Assembly: GCF_023159225.1 (NCBI RefSeq)
Contig: NC_063162.1
Coordinates: forward strand, 102,254,094-102,318,093
Source: Perognathus longimembris pacificus
Taxonomy: Eukaryota; Chordata; Mammalia; Rodentia; Heteromyidae
Length of the DNA stretch: 64,000 nucleotides
Reading direction: 5' to 3'
The notes under the pieces were generated by a model. That model did not search any database. It saw only the letters and a program-made list of their open reading frames with translations, and had not been told where the DNA came from. Numbering within the stretch: the first letter of the stretch is position 1; every line of letters begins with the position of its first letter. Below are positions 1-12,059 of this stretch, one piece after another. A program made the position numbers and the translations under genes.

Positions 1-430
1 AGGATACAGCAGATTGAATATCTGGTAAAGGCTGTTCTTTGCTTCTAATATGGTACCAATATGTAAATATACTATTTGCAAGGGCATGAATTTTTATCTT
101 GCAAGTAGTCTGCAACTTAATCATTTCCCCAGAGGGCTACCTCTTAATATCGTTATCTTGAGGTTTGAATTTCAACACATGAAATTTTAGAAGGGCACAT
201 ATATTGAAACTATAATAATAGTTACTTGTCAGTAACTATCACCAACTAAAAAGAACCTAAGTGAGTCTGTGCATCGTAACCAAATTCATTTAGGTCAGTT
301 TACAGTAATGATGATATATGACAAAGAAACTCTCATATGTTCATCTCCTCATTTTATTTAGGTCTGTTTATTCAAATTCAATCCCTCCCATGTAGCCTTC
401 CTTGATAAGCCTAAAATAGCCAAATGAAAT

Positions 431-464
431 ACACACACGTACACACACACACACACACACACAC
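431..464. repeat. (AC)n microsatellite
   Basis: ACACACACGT followed by an uninterrupted AC run of about 11 units. Confidence 0.95.
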
Positions 465-544
465 GTATCTGTTACTATGACTAATCTGCTTCATTTTTAT
501 TGGCATTTGTCAAATGTGCATTCTGTTTTGTAATTTATTCACTT

Positions 545-660
545 TTGTTCTTTACCAGTATATAAGCATCATTAGGACAGATACCTTGACTGCTGTTGTA
601 CCCCTCCAGCCTAGAACTAAGTGTTACAAGTCAATCATTTGTTGATTGAATATATGAATA
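545..660 (+). mobile_element. L2 LINE 3' end fragment
   Basis: GGACAGATACCTTGACTGCTG, CTAGAACTAAGTGTTACAAG and ATTTGTTGATTGAATATATG follow the L2 3' pattern (gains 'aatatttgttgaatgaatga'). Confidence 0.65.
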
Positions 661-2455
661 GGACTAAAATTGATGTCTGTCAGGTGGCAGGTGTGGAGCC
701 CAGGGATTTAAGGCACAAGAAAAAAAAATGCTCTTATCACAAGTGGCCAGCACTCAATTTTGGTCCCATCATTCTGCCTGAGTACCCTTTTCTCTTGCTA
801 TTGCCACCCTCTTGAGCATCTTAATTCCTACTCTTTCACCTCAGTGTAGTTTCTGGGCCTCAAGCAAACAACTCACCCCATCAGTCCAATTAAAAAAGAA
901 ATTTAGCAAATATTTGTTTGTGTGTCAAGTGCTATGTTTTGACTCTCCATGGGTCAGTTGGTATGGCTCAGCAGGGAGACCGAAATACAGTGGCAGGTGA
1001 CTAATTAAAAGGACAAGGTCTAGGGCATAAGGGATGTTGCTAAACAGAAAGAATTTGCTAAATATATTGCTATTGCAAACACAACTCCAGAGGAAATTTT
1101 CAGTTCACATAGAATACTGTTCTCAAATATTGCTTAGGTAAATAAGAAGCAGCTACTTAGTTACCAAAAATACATACAAATACAGATTATTCTTATTGAT
1201 TCATTAAAACAATTTTCCAAAGTTTCTAATCCTGGCAGAAGCTTGCCACTCTAATTATGTAGCATATATTGGCAAAAGGAAAAAGATAAAGAAGATATAT
1301 CTCTAACTAGTTCTGTCCTCCCAGAATTAGTCTGAATGAAATTTCATTTTAAGCATCAACAAAATCAAAAGCAGCATTGGGTAACTAAAGAGTAATAGTG
1401 GTTATAGCAGTGGTGGTAATGGTGACAGTGTTGGTGTTGGTAATGGTGGTGGTGTAAGTAGTGGTGGTAATGGTGATGGTGTTGGTAATGGTGGTGATGG
1501 TGGTAATAGTGATGGTAGCGATGGTGATGGAGGTAGTAGTGGTGGTGGTAATTGTAGTAATGGTGGTGATGACAGTGGTCTTGGTAACAGTAACAGCTAA
1601 CTCCACTAGGCCCTTCCCATGGGCCAGATCCTGAGCAATAAACTTGCTACAGTGTTCTCCCCTCAGCCTTGGGTTCCAGAGAATGTGCTAGGAATGGCCA
1701 CCGTCCCCCTACTGACCTGACCACACAAGTCCTCGCCTCTTTTGTGTTTAGATTTGGGGAAATGTTGCCATCTAGTGCCTCACACAAGTCCTAACTCTTT
1801 AAGCAGATAAACCCATCTCCCTTTGCCCATCTCCCTTCCAGGGTAGAAGGCAGGAACACCCCGAGGCCAACATCACCCTTACCTATGGTAGGAACCATGG
1901 AAATGTCTCTGGAAGTTGACATTTACTGCTCTAGCATATTAAACATATCGAGGAACGAGAGAAAGAACTGAGGACAGCTCTAGATGCAGCAGGGAAGTAA
2001 ACGAGCATGGCCTTCTTTTGCTCTTTGGGTCACCTGTTTTTCCACACCTTTCATATCCTGCTATGTGATCTACCTGATGTGACTCTTCAGACCACCAAGC
2101 TGCGAAACTTTCCCATACTCAGCCATCCACAGCCCCCACTGGGTTCTCTCAAGCCCATCTTGACCCTCTCCTGACAGGGAAACTTTCAATGACCTAACAA
2201 TTAAGGCTTCATAGACTGGTACTCACAGGAGAAGCTCGTTGATAAGCACTGGAGAGAAACATTGGTGTGCACCAAAAGGGAAACTTGGCCTAGTGAGTAC
2301 AGGTGGAGAAGTACTGCACTGCAAACAGTACTTCTTTGGGTCATAAGAAACACAAGACTCTGTCCAGACTCATGGTTTTCAAATCCATCAATCCCAGAAC
2401 CCTTGGTTGGTCCACTTGAAATATAAAGCTGGAGTCTCTTTCTGCTTTTTTCTTT
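660..2455. other. intergenic, mostly unassigned
   Basis: Apart from the trinucleotide array I see no recognisable repeat or gene. The sequence is AT-rich before 1.4 kb and more mixed after. Confidence 0.6.
1391..1595. repeat. imperfect GGT/GAT/AGT trinucleotide array
   Basis: About 200 bp of GGT with GAT, AGT and GTT variants, open in several frames. The reverse strand reads Thr/Ile-rich, which explains a spurious open frame. Confidence 0.9.
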
Positions 2456-2682
2456 TTTAGGGGGTGGGGTCAGTTGTAGGGCTTGAACTCAGGGCCTTGG
2501 TGCTGTCTCTGAGCTTTTTTACTTAAGGCTAGTGCTCTACTTTGTTCTACTTCTGATTTTCTGTGGTTTATTGGAGATGAGAGCCTCAAGGACTTTCCTA
2601 CCCAGGCTGGCTTCAAATGGGGATCCTTAGGTCTCAACTTCCTGAGTAACTAGGATTACAGGTATCAGCCACCACCTGGTTT
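2456..2682 (-). mobile_element. B1-Geo SINE, minus strand
   Basis: Reverse order of right monomer (GGGCTTGAACTCAGGGCC) then B1-like left monomer (CCCAGGCTGGCTTC to GATTACAGGTATCAGCCACC). Diverged, with a T-rich tail side. Confidence 0.85.
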
Positions 2683-2689
2683 TCCCTTG

Positions 2690-3885
2690 CTGCTTATTAA
2701 AGATAGCCCTTCTCTCTAACTCCCACCTGCACAGCCCACCTTCCACTGGGCACAGCCAGGGAGCAATTGGTAAGCAGCTGGTCCCATTCCTTCATTTTCT
2801 AGAAACTCACAGAAGGCAGAGCATTGTGGAAGGCAACAGAGGGTGGTAAAAGGGTACCAAAGAGAAGGAAACAGCTTTTTCATGTCTTCCCATAACAGCT
2901 CTGCATTGTAACTCAAGAATACCCAGTAGGATTGATTCCCCTCATCCAGGAATACACACACATCCTGGCTGGCCCCGAAACAAGAGGCACAGGGTACATA
3001 TCAGTAGCAGGCTGTAGACGCCTGGCTGACAGGGTTGGGGCCTTATGGACCATGGCAGTTTAGAGAGGTACACACCGTACAGAGTTCATCCAGGAAATAG
3101 GAAGCATGTTGAGACACTGGGCACTAAGGCTCTTTCATCCTCTGCCACCCAATGAGGAAGTCTAATTATAAATCCCTGTCCAGCTAAGATGGATGAAGTT
3201 GGCAGCATTCAAGATCTGCCTTGTGTCTTAACTATTTCTCAGTTGGGTTAAGCTTGGCAAGGCCCCAAATGCGTTTTGCCAAGCACTCTTTCCCTTAATT
3301 TCTAATCCCCTGAGTGGCTTCGGGAAATTTCATCCATATGTTTCTGAGTCATTTACTGTGAACTCATCTTTTGGTAAGAGAAAAGTGTTCTCAAGCCAGA
3401 AAATAGCAGCACATTTTAAGGCTAAAATGGGTTATGCTTTCTTTGGGAAGCATTTCCTAAACTTTCTAATTACAAGACAGGAAAGGGAGCTGTATTTCCT
3501 GTTCTTCCTTCTCCTTTCTTGAGGGGCTTTCTTGAGGTTTCTTTGAAGTCCTTCTTTATTGTTGATGAGGCTGGCAGATCACACATTTGTGTTTGGAACT
3601 AAACAAACTGTGGATTTGTGGAGTTTTTGACAATTCCCATTTTTTTAACCTAAGCTGGAAAACAAACAAGCAGTTACTGAATTCATACTCCTCAGTGGGG
3701 GCATCTCAGAAGCCTGGCTAAAATCAACATTACTTTCATCTATATGGATCCAGAGACTTCAAAATATGGAGTAGTTAGAAAAGGTGTGTACTTAGAACAG
3801 GGCAACTCAGAATTGAAGTCCAGAGCTGTCTAACATTCTAGTTCACATTGCTAAGGATGGGCATACAAGACACTAGACCACATCT
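2690..3885. other. intergenic, unassigned
   Basis: No gene, RNA or repeat recognised. The small open frame at about 2716-2961 on the minus strand has no recognisable product. Confidence 0.6.
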
Positions 3886-3902
3886 GCAAAAGACTGGATC
3901 TT

Positions 3903-4106
3903 GGGGCTGGGAATATGGCCTAGTGGCAAGAGTGCTTGCCTCCTACACATGAAGCTCTCCATTCAATTCCCCAGCACCACATATATGGAAAACGGCCAGA
4001 AGAGGCGCTGTGGCTCAGGTGGCAGAGTGCTAGCCTTGAGCGGGAAGAAGCCAGGGATGGTGCTCAGGCCCTGAGTCCAAGACCCAGGACTGGCCAAAAA
4101 AAAAAA
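3903..4106 (+). mobile_element. IDL-Geo SINE (GCGGGAAG variant)
   Basis: Complete dimer from GGGGCTGGGAATATGGCC to GGACTGGCC plus poly(A). Perfect 15-bp duplications AAAAGACTGGATCTT lie at 3888-3902 and 4103-4117. The left monomer has ID-like pol III boxes; the right has TGGCTCAGGTGG and a GAGTCCAAG B-box relic. The right monomer carries GCGGGAAGAAGCC. Confidence 0.92.
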
Positions 4107-4355
4107 GACTGGATCTTTCTTTGTTGTTACCTTACAGTGGCCAGATGTCCTATATGTAAATTACCAGTCTTGAAAGAAAAGTCTTTGATATTACTACTAA
4201 TGATGACATCAACTGATAGGAAGTAGAGGGGGCATGCTAAACAATACTGTGAAGGTACAATCCAGAACATAGATGAAAAAAAATGTTAAGGCACTACTGG
4301 GATTGCACTCAGAGCCTTATGGCTACCACTTGAACCATGCCTCCAGCTCTTTTTT

Positions 4356-4523
4356 ATTTTTGCCAATCCTGGAGCTAGGACTCAGGGCCTGAGCACTGTC
4401 CCTCGCTTCTTTTTGCCACAAGCACCACTTCCAGCTTTTTCAATTTATGTGTTATTGAGGAATCAAACCCAGGGCTTTGTGCATGCTAGGCAAGCACTCT
4501 ACCGCTAAGCCACATCCCCAGCC
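4356..4523 (-). mobile_element. IDL-Geo SINE, minus strand
   Basis: Reverse-complement dimer ending CCACATCCCCAGCCC, older ID-like left monomer, right monomer partly deleted. Flanked by CTCCAGCTCTTTTTT at 4341-4355 and 4524-4538. It faces the 3.9-kb copy in inverted orientation. Confidence 0.87.
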
Positions 4524-4721
4524 CTCCAGCTCTTTTTTGCTTTAAGTTTGACCTGGGCATAAAGTGTTTCCCCATGTCACCAGAGAGGACAGATAGCAGC
4601 CACTACACTCAGCCATTAACTGAGATGGAGCCTGGTCTGACTAAAGTCCTCAGATTTCCACCTTCCAAATAGGATTCAGACTTGGCAATCCTGGACAATT
4701 AGTCCAGTTTCCTAATAAATG

Positions 4722-4763
<42 letters not shown>
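4722..4763. repeat. (AC)n microsatellite
   Basis: About 20 perfect AC units in non-SINE sequence. Confidence 0.96.
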
Positions 4764-4766
<3 letters not shown>

Positions 4767-4989
4767 TTATAGATTATAACAAGCAAGAGCCATTACACCT
4801 GAATGCAATGTGCAGACCTTATTGGATATTGATATAAGTAAACCTAGAATAAAAGCAAAGTGTAAGATAATCAGGGAATGCATATTTATGATGTTAACAA
4901 CGTATTATTATTACATGTAGTGATAATATTGTGATTATGGGTTTGATAGGGGGGTTGTTTTTCTTTGTTTTTAAGAAAGACCTTGAACC

Positions 4990-5085
4990 AGGGATAAGCT
5001 CAGTGCAAAGTGCTTTTCTGGCATGTGTAAGGTTCTAAGTTCAATCACCAGCACTGCAAAGAAAATAAATAAATAAATAAAGGAA
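4990..5085 (+). mobile_element. ID SINE
   Basis: AGGGATAAGCTCAGTGCAAA to TTCAATCACCAGCACTGC, tRNA-Ala-like boxes A and B, AAAT-repeat tail. Confidence 0.75.
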
Positions 5086-5147
5086 ATGATAAGGAATTGG
5101 CTTTTAAGATAAGCCTTATCACCTTATCACTTAGAAGTAGTACTAGG

Positions 5148-5225
5148 ATGAAGGTGTACTTCAGCAGTGGAGTGCTTGCTTAGCATACACAAAGCCCTGG
5201 TTTTGATCCCCAATATCATATAAAG
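5148..5225 (+). mobile_element. ID SINE
   Basis: GGATGAAGGTGTACTTCAGC to TTTTGATCCCCAATATC. Its tail leads into a GA-rich stretch. Confidence 0.7.
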
Positions 5226-5315
5226 TAAAAGAAAAGAAAAGGAGAGAGGTAGGGAGAGAGGAAAAGAATAGGGAAAGGAAAGGCAAGGAGAAGGGTAAGA
5301 AGGGGAGGGAGAGAA
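5226..5315 (+). repeat. GA-rich purine tract
   Basis: Imperfect AAAAG/GGAGAG purines trailing an ID element. Confidence 0.8.
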
Positions 5316-5489
5316 GTTGAACCAAGAAAGAAATTTCTGATCAAAGACAGCCAAGTTCCTAAAGAATGGAGTCCCAGAACATATAGAGTTCATATGGGTT
5401 CAAGCTTGGCTTCTACAATGATTATAGAGCTGAACTGTAGGTGTAGACCTGGGGGACTGGATGGCAGACCTCTTCAAAAGTAAAGTACT

Positions 5490-5696
5490 GGGGCTGGGGA
5501 TATAGCCTAGTGGCAAGAGTGCCTGCCTCGGATACACGAGGCCCTAGGTTCGATTCCCCAGCATCACATATACAGAAAACGGCCAGAAGTGGCGCTGTGG
5601 CTCAAGAGGCAGAGTGCTAGCCTTGAGCGGGAAGAAGCCAGGGACAGTGCTCAGGCCCTGAGTCCAAGGCCCAGGACTGGCCAAAAAAAAAAAAAA
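5490..5696 (+). mobile_element. IDL-Geo SINE (GCGGGAAG variant)
   Basis: Full-length dimer with a pure poly(A) tail and perfect duplications AAAAGTAAAGTACT at 5476-5489 and 5693-5706. Low divergence and intact ends suggest a recent insertion. It shares CCTCGGATACACGAGGCCCT with the copy at 59.8 kb. Confidence 0.93.
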
Positions 5697-5917
5697 GTAA
5701 AGTACTACTTTGTCTTTGCTTCTGTCTTGACTATGGAATGATGATGCTAACATGTCAGACCTGCTCTGAATAATCTATACCATAGCATATACTGGATAGC
5801 AAGAGGTAAACATACTTATCTTGTGAGATTCTTTTGTTTAAAAAGAATTTCAGATGTTTTATTATTTAGATAAAGTTATTGAGGGTAGTTTTTATTTGTG
5901 AGGAGGGCTGGAGGAGG

Positions 5918-6130
5918 CCAGTCCTGAACCTTGAACTCAGAGCATGGACACTGTCCCTGAACATTTTTGCTCAAGGCTGAGGCTCTACCACTTAATCCAG
6001 TTTCATGTTTGCTTTTCGGTGGTTAATTAGATAAGAGTCTCACAGAATGTCCTGTCTGGGCTGGCTTCAAACCATGATCCTCAGATCTGAGACTCTTGAA
6101 TGGCTAGGATTACAAGCCTGAGCCCAAGTT
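5918..6130 (-). mobile_element. B1-Geo SINE, minus strand
   Basis: CCAGTCCTGAACCTTGAACTC through GGTTAATTAGATAAGAGTCTC to GCTAGGATTACAAGCCTGAG. No T-run at its tail side; diverged. Confidence 0.83.
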
Positions 6131-6139
6131 TGAGGATAC

Positions 6140-8120
6140 AATTTTAACTGATCTTAAATTAATGGTAAAGTAAATGTACATGCTGTCCAGTATCTCATGA
6201 AAATAAGAACTTTAAATGAGGTAATTAGACGTTGCTTTTTTATATAACCTTTTGAATGGGTATTTTCAAACAATACATAAAGAAAGTGCCATCAGTGGAA
6301 TGTTCCCATAACACCTTGCACACAAGTCCAATAGGAGCTGGAGTTGGAGGCTGTCATCTTGTTTCATGTATACGTTTCCTTCCCCCATCCCTGCTGGGTT
6401 ATTTTTAAAACCAGTTCCAACCAGCACTAACATTTTTATCTGTACATTGCTTCTTTGAATTTCTGATTTGCGGACTTAAGAGATGAGCTGCCAACAACTA
6501 TGTAAAGAATCCACCCAAGGATAACCAGAGTGCAATTTGGAGGTACGGGGGGAGACAAGAGTCAAAGGAGGGCAGCTGGCAGAAACTGAAGGGAGAAAGG
6601 CAGCAGAAGGCAAGGAAACCCAGAAGGGCAGAATGGAGGCCCAAAGTCACGCACGAATGGCTACAGTTAGAAGGTGAGGACTTCCCTCCCACAATGGGGT
6701 CAAAGGCCAGGTATAGGGTAGAGCAGAGACGGTCTGCTCCTGCCTCCACAATTGTCACCTAGCAGTAACCTCAGGACTGTCCTCAGACGCACCACATCAG
6801 TACAATCAAAGTTTGAGATACTGCAGTTTATTTACACGAACTAGCAAAACTTTATATTTTTTTATTCAATTTGATGGAAACTCCTAAACCCTATCACACA
6901 CCTGTCTGCTTTCTGAAGGAGAGTGCTACATGTAACATTTAACTTTTTCTAGATGGCTCCAAGGCATTACCATCAATTACTGATTGGTACTGTTCTCCAA
7001 TGTAGTCAAGCCTCTTGACAGCATTGAGAGTAAGTTTACATTCACACTCCTGAAGCAAGTGGCCACTAATTTCTTTTTCCTCTGTTACTTTTACAGGATG
7101 AGATGAAAATGGAAAAAATTCTCTCTTCTCTCCTTTGAGCTATCCCTTTTATAGCTATCAACATATCTAATTGTAAGATTCACCTCTATTGCTAGGCATG
7201 GTACTGCATACCTGTAATTCCAGCAATTCAGGAGGCAGAGGTAGGAGAATTGTAGTCCAAGGTCAGCCTGGGCAAAAGCATGAGACTCTAACTGAAAAAG
7301 AAACTAAAGCAAAGACAGCTGGAGGCATGGCTTAATGGTAGAGTGACTTTAATTCTCAGTAGTCTCCCCTCCTCCCTCTCCCACACCAACCCCTGTTCTT
7401 TTGTCTTCTGTCTTGAAGCTTTTAACCAGGCTATGAAGATAATATGCCTGTGTCCAAGTGATAGTAAAGTAATAGTAAATTGGCTATGAGTGAGAATCTT
7501 AGGGATCATTTCTGAGTCAAATTCATGGGGTTTACAGTATCTTTTGTGTCATCAGACCTCCCCATGACATACTCTTTTATTGCTAGTAGAGTTCTAGAGA
7601 GGTAACTTGGCTTCTACATTGCTCACAGGTATTTGACACCATTTTGTCAAAACAGAAGCTAAATCACACCTCCTCATCTCCTACAGATAAGAAAACAAGA
7701 CATGGCATAGGAGATGGGTAAGAAATAGCCTGAAAATACAGACACCCTGCAGTTAAACATTCCACTGGATATGGGTCTTGGCAAGAGAGACTTTTAGAAT
7801 GGAAATAGCAACTTTTAACTGTATGTTTTATTCAAAAGAAGTATGTCAAACAAAAAGAGACACAGAAACTCACTTTAAATAAGAACACATTAAACTACAT
7901 CAAAATCAGTAAGTCTAGGAGCAAAAAGATGCTTGTCTGATGAAGTAGATGAAAGATACTTCCTGAAATGTGAGAAGAAAATGTCAGCCGTGCATGTAGA
8001 TCAGGGAGCAGCCACATGGCTGCAGTGCCCAGACCTGCTGCAGACTCCATCCTCCCACCAGAAGAGCTGGTGAGCTTTGCCAGGTATCTCTTGCCAACTC
8101 CCTTGCTCAGAAAGGAGTCC
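6140..8120. other. intergenic, unassigned apart from one SINE
   Basis: Contains the B1-ID element at 7.2 kb. Otherwise there are only short chance frames. Confidence 0.6.
7191..7350 (+). mobile_element. B1 plus ID (B1-dID-like) SINE
   Basis: B1 monomer GCTAGGCATGGTACTGCATA to GAGACTCTAACTGAAAAAG, followed by a short ID piece GGAGGCATGGCTTAATGGTA. This B1 lacks the GAGATCTGAGGATC segment of B1-Geo, so it is an older type. Confidence 0.78.
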
Positions 8121-8121
8121 T

Positions 8122-8357
8122 GGGTCAGGCGCCAGTGGCTCACGCCTGTCATTCTAACTACTCAGGAGGCTGAGATCTAAGAAACGTGGTTCAAAGCCAG
8201 CCTGGGAAGAAAAGTCTATAAGACTCTTATCTCCAATGAATCACCAAAAGGCCAGAAGTGCAGCTGTGGCTCAAGTGGTAGAGTACTAGTCTTGAGGAAA
8301 AAAGCTAAAGGAGAATGCAAGACCCTAAGATTGAGTTCCAGTTTAAAAAAAAAAAAT
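8122..8357 (+). mobile_element. B1-Geo SINE
   Basis: GGGTCAGGCGCCAGTGGCTC start, full left and right monomers, about 12 A's, then the 8.36-kb purine array, which looks seeded in the SINE tail. Confidence 0.88.
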
Positions 8358-8358
8358 T

Positions 8359-8620
8359 AGAAAGGAAGGAAGGAAGGGAGGGAGGGAGGGAGGGAGGGAG
8401 GGAGGGAGGGAGGGAGGGAGGGAGGGAGGAAGGAAGGAAGGAAGGAAGGAAGGAAGGAAGGAAGGAAGGAAGGAAGGAAGGAAGGAAGGAAGGAAGGAAG
8501 GAAGGAAGGAAGGAAGGAGAGAGAAAGAAAAAGAGAAAAGAGAAAAGAGAAAAGAGGGAGAGGGGGCAAAAAGGGGAAGGGAGGCAGTGGAGGGGAGGGG
8601 AGAAGAAGGCGGGGAAGGAA
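8359..8620 (+). repeat. GGAA/GGGA purine array
   Basis: Begins at the poly(A) of a B1-Geo. 8359-8566 is pure purine (208 bases): a GGGA block, a long GGAA block, then AAGAG. Open on both strands as Lys/Glu/Gly or Pro/Ser/Phe, which is spurious. Confidence 0.95.
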
Positions 8621-8949
8621 CCCTTCCTTTTGTTCAATAGAAAGACGTGGTTGCATACTGGAAATTAGAAAAATCCCAGGCCAGTGAACCTACTACTCTG
8701 GAGTTCCCAACTATAAGAGATTGACAGGCAGGGTTGGGGCATGGGCGGCAGGGAAGGTTTCAAACTGCAGGATGAAGAAACATCTCACTAACTGGAGAAC
8801 AGGTTTGACTCTTCACCCTTACTGTGTAACATAGTCATCTGGGAATTTGTTTTCGAGTTCAATTTTCCTCATTATTGTTTAATTTATTTATAAGTTGAGT
8901 GGATGGATATTAAAATCCCACTTGGAAACAATGTGACTAGAGCATATGC

Positions 8950-9810
8950 TTTGTAACCCACACCACTATCAAGATATAAGGACACATCTGTCATTCCAGA
9001 AAGTTCTCTCCTGAGTTTCCTAGTCACTCACAGATGTCCTCCCTCCCTTTTTATAGGTTACCTAACTTCTGTTCTGATTCCCTTCTCCATATTTTAATTT
9101 ACCTCTTCCAGAATTTTATGCAAACAAAATCATACAGTTGGTACTCGGGTGTGAGTCTCCGCCACTCAATAACATGTTTCCAGATTCATCCAGATTGTCA
9201 TGTCATCAGTAGATTTGGCTCCTTTCTGGTGACTAAGTAATAATTTATAGTATACATACAATACAATTAATATATCTATTCTCTAACTGAAGGATATTTG
9301 GGTTGTTTCTAGTGTGGAGCTATTATTTGTAAAGTGAGTAAATCTTTGAGTGTGAGTCTATCTTCATTTCTCTTCAGTAGAGTCTAAAATTTGTTTTTGA
9401 TCATTGGTAGGTGTATGTTTCACTTTATGAGAAACTGCCTGGCCCATTTCCAAAGCGACTGTACTATTTTATACTCATACCAGAAGTGAATGAGCATTCC
9501 AGTTGCTTGGGGCTGTCCAATCTTAGGGCTGTCCATGTCTTAATTTTAGCTAGGTTAACAGATTCCTCAATTTTGTGCTTTTCCCTTATGACGAATGATA
9601 TTAAGGACTTTTTCATGTGTTTATTCATTATTTACACATTTTCTTTTGTGAAATGCTTAGCCAAGCTTTTTGGACAATTTTTTAATTGAGCTAATTGTCA
9701 TTTGATTACTAAATGGTAAGAATTGCCAGGATATGCCGATGCTAAGTCCTTTATCAGATATATGGGGGGAAAGTTTTCTCAAGTTTGTGATTCATTCTAT
9801 TTTTTAATAG
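8950..9810 (-). mobile_element. L1 3'-region fragment, minus strand
   Basis: GATATTTGGGTTGTTTCTAG, AGAAACTGCCTGGCCCATTT, TACTCATACCAGAAGTGAAT and GACTTTTTCATGTGTTTATT are the reverse of the familiar end of L1 ORF2/3'UTR. The frame is broken, so this is an old copy. Confidence 0.8.
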
Positions 9811-9925
9811 TAGCTTTTTTGATGAGCAGTCTTAAATTAAGCTGGAGGTGTACAGTGTTAGTGTGCTTAGTATACATAGTATAGTCCCCATTATTCCCCC
9901 AAATAAATAAATAAGTGAAATAAGA

Positions 9926-10148
9926 GATTTTTCTTTTTTTTTTCTTTTTGTCAGTTGTGGTACTTGAACTCAGGGCCTGGACGCTATCCTTGAGCTTTTT
10001 CACTCAAAGCTTTGACACACAACTCTACTTCCCATTTTCCAGTGATTAATTGGAGATAAAAATCTCACAGACTGACTTCAAACCCCTATCCTCAGATCTC
10101 AGCTTCCTGAGTAGTTAGGATTATAGGAATGAGCTACCAGTGCCCTGC
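9926..10148 (-). mobile_element. B1-Geo SINE, minus strand
   Basis: T-rich tail at 9930-9950, then the right monomer (TACTTGAACTCAGGGCCTGG) and the left monomer ending GAATGAGCTACCAGTGCC. Internal deletion in the left monomer. Confidence 0.85.
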
Positions 10149-10361
10149 TTACTTTTTTCTCTTATGATAATTTGGGGAGCTCTAACCCAGAGATTTGGTT
10201 GCCCCAATCATTCTAACATGCAACTTGGGTTGAGAAATCAAGCCTTAAAAGGAAATGAGACTTAAAATGGGTCTAGAAAATGAAAACACAGTAGTAATCT
10301 GGCTTTTGTAATCCAGAGAAACACAAAGGGAGTTTCTAGGTTTTTCTTTGTTTTGTTTCTT

Positions 10362-10555
10362 TTTTGCCAGTACTGGGGATTGGTGCTGTTTTTGTTCAAA
10401 GTTAGTGGTCACAACCCCACTTCCGGATTCCTGGTGGTTAATTGGAGATAAGAGTCTCACAGGTGTTCCTGTGCAGGCTGGCTTCAAACCATAATCCTCA
10501 GATCTCAGCCTCCTGGGGCAGCTAGGATTACAGGCTTGAGCCAGCAGGACCAGGC
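10362..10555 (-). mobile_element. B1-Geo SINE, minus strand
   Basis: GCCAGTACTGGGG followed by a shortened right monomer, then an almost intact left monomer to GACCAGGCT. A second partial copy follows at once. Confidence 0.84.
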
Positions 10556-10574
10556 TCCCTGCACTTTCTTTCTT

Positions 10575-10733
10575 AACTATGACACCCTACCACTTGAGCC
10601 ACAGCTCTACTGGCTTTGGGGTTATTCATTGGAAATAAGAGTCTCATAGGCTTTTCCGTCTAGGCTAGCTTGACTCTTAAATCTCAGCCTCTTGAGTAGC
10701 TAGGATTACAAGCATGAGCCATCTAAGCCTGGC
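10575..10733 (-). mobile_element. partial B1-Geo SINE, minus strand
   Basis: Starts inside the right monomer (CACCCTACCACTTGAGCCAC) and runs to the left monomer end (GCATGAGCCATCTAAGCCTG). It lacks the 3' part; the upstream copy may have been inserted at its tail. Confidence 0.8.
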
Positions 10734-10734
10734 A

Positions 10735-11618
10735 AAGGAAGTTATTCAGCCCACCTCTGTCCTGGGGAGGAACATTCCTGTAGCAGTGGAAAGGTAGAGG
10801 GAGGAGCACATGAAAGAGACCACCATGCTGCTGCACCCCTGGCTTGGGCACAACATCGATCTGTGATACTGTGTTCAGGCCAAAAAGACAACAGAGAAAG
10901 GCAAAGGCCTGGGGTCAGTGGAGGAAAAGATGGCGGTGCTTCCCAGCTGCTATCACCCTGCCCCGGCCATCTGACAGCAGCACCTCCTGGGCTGCAGAGC
11001 AAAAGCAGATGACAAAGAGGCAGCAGATGCTGAAGATGGATGGAGGGATGGCCAGCCAGCCCTGAGCTGTTCTAAATGAGTTCAGGTTTCCAGGTCCCAT
11101 GAATTACAGCTGGGAAACAGGGAGACCCTGCAGAGACAATGGAGGGATCACACTGATCTCCGAAAATTACAGAGCCAAAGGACAGTCCCAGAAAAGTCAA
11201 GATGAGAAAAAAATGTCCCACATTTCAAAAGTAGGACTGTGAGAAATTGTCAGGTCAAACTGTACCCTGCACCCACCCCAGGAATCTGCCTGAAATCCTA
11301 GGCACATCCCAGGCTTCTGGCCCTGGGAAACAGGCCCTAGTGCAGATTCAGATCACATGGCTGATCTCTCTAATAAAGTTCTGTGAATGCAGTCCTTGGC
11401 CCCGACTTCATCACTTACTTTTACCTTCTCTTACATCACTCATAATTCCATTACTAATTAACAGCAAAAAAAGGACAAATAAGCCTATCAATAAATGGGA
11501 ATGTATATTGAATAGACCTCAAAAAAAGAAAAGAAAGAAATACAAATGGCTAACAAAAATGTGAAGAAATGTCTAACATCCTTGCCCATAAAGAAAATGC
11601 AAGTCAAAATTACACTGA
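10735..11618. other. intergenic, unassigned
   Basis: Moderately GC-rich. Overlapping short frames on both strands at about 10.8-11.1 kb, none recognised. Confidence 0.55.
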
Positions 11619-11619
11619 G

Positions 11620-11745
11620 AAGCCAGATGCCTGTGGCTCGTGCCTGTAATCCTAGCTACTCATGCAGCTGAGATCTGATGGTTCTAAGCCCTGGCAGGAA
11701 AGTCTGTGAGACTTGTATCTCAGGGACAAAAGTTCAAGCCCCAGA
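11620..11745 (+). mobile_element. truncated B1-Geo SINE
   Basis: Left monomer from GAAGCCAGATGCCTGTGGCT, then a large internal deletion that joins TATCTC to GGGACAAAAGTTCAAGCCCC of the right monomer. Confidence 0.75.
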
Positions 11746-11924
11746 AACAGAAGAAAAGAGGGTGGATGAGGGTGAATACAACCAAGGTGGTTTATCTGCA
11801 GGTATGAAAATAGAACAATTAAACCCCTGGCATGGTCAAATGGGAGGGAGGGAGGGTGTTGGGATATACTGTTCACATGGGTGAAAATGTCACACATCCC
11901 CTTGTACAAAAGCATATGTATATA

Positions 11925-11952
11925 AGGGTTTGTTTTGTTTTGTTTTGTTTTT
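11925..11952 (+). repeat. (TTTTG)n
   Basis: Four to five TTTTG units ending in T6. Confidence 0.85.
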
Positions 11953-12059
11953 TAAAGAAAACTGGGACTCCTGAGGCTAGAGAAACAGTAAGTGAAGTAC
12001 ATCCTATACATTACTTCAAAGTTTTCCAACCATCTACAATTTCCAAACTGGTTATCCTA

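Noticed and set aside
1385..1606. Thr/Ile-rich protein on the minus strand
   Set aside because: Translation of the trinucleotide array only.
8305..8668. Proteins rich in Ser-Phe-Leu-Pro or Lys-Glu-Gly
   Set aside because: Direct translations of GGAA/GGGA arrays. The same applies to frames at 13.3, 26.5, 28.0 and 35.2 kb.
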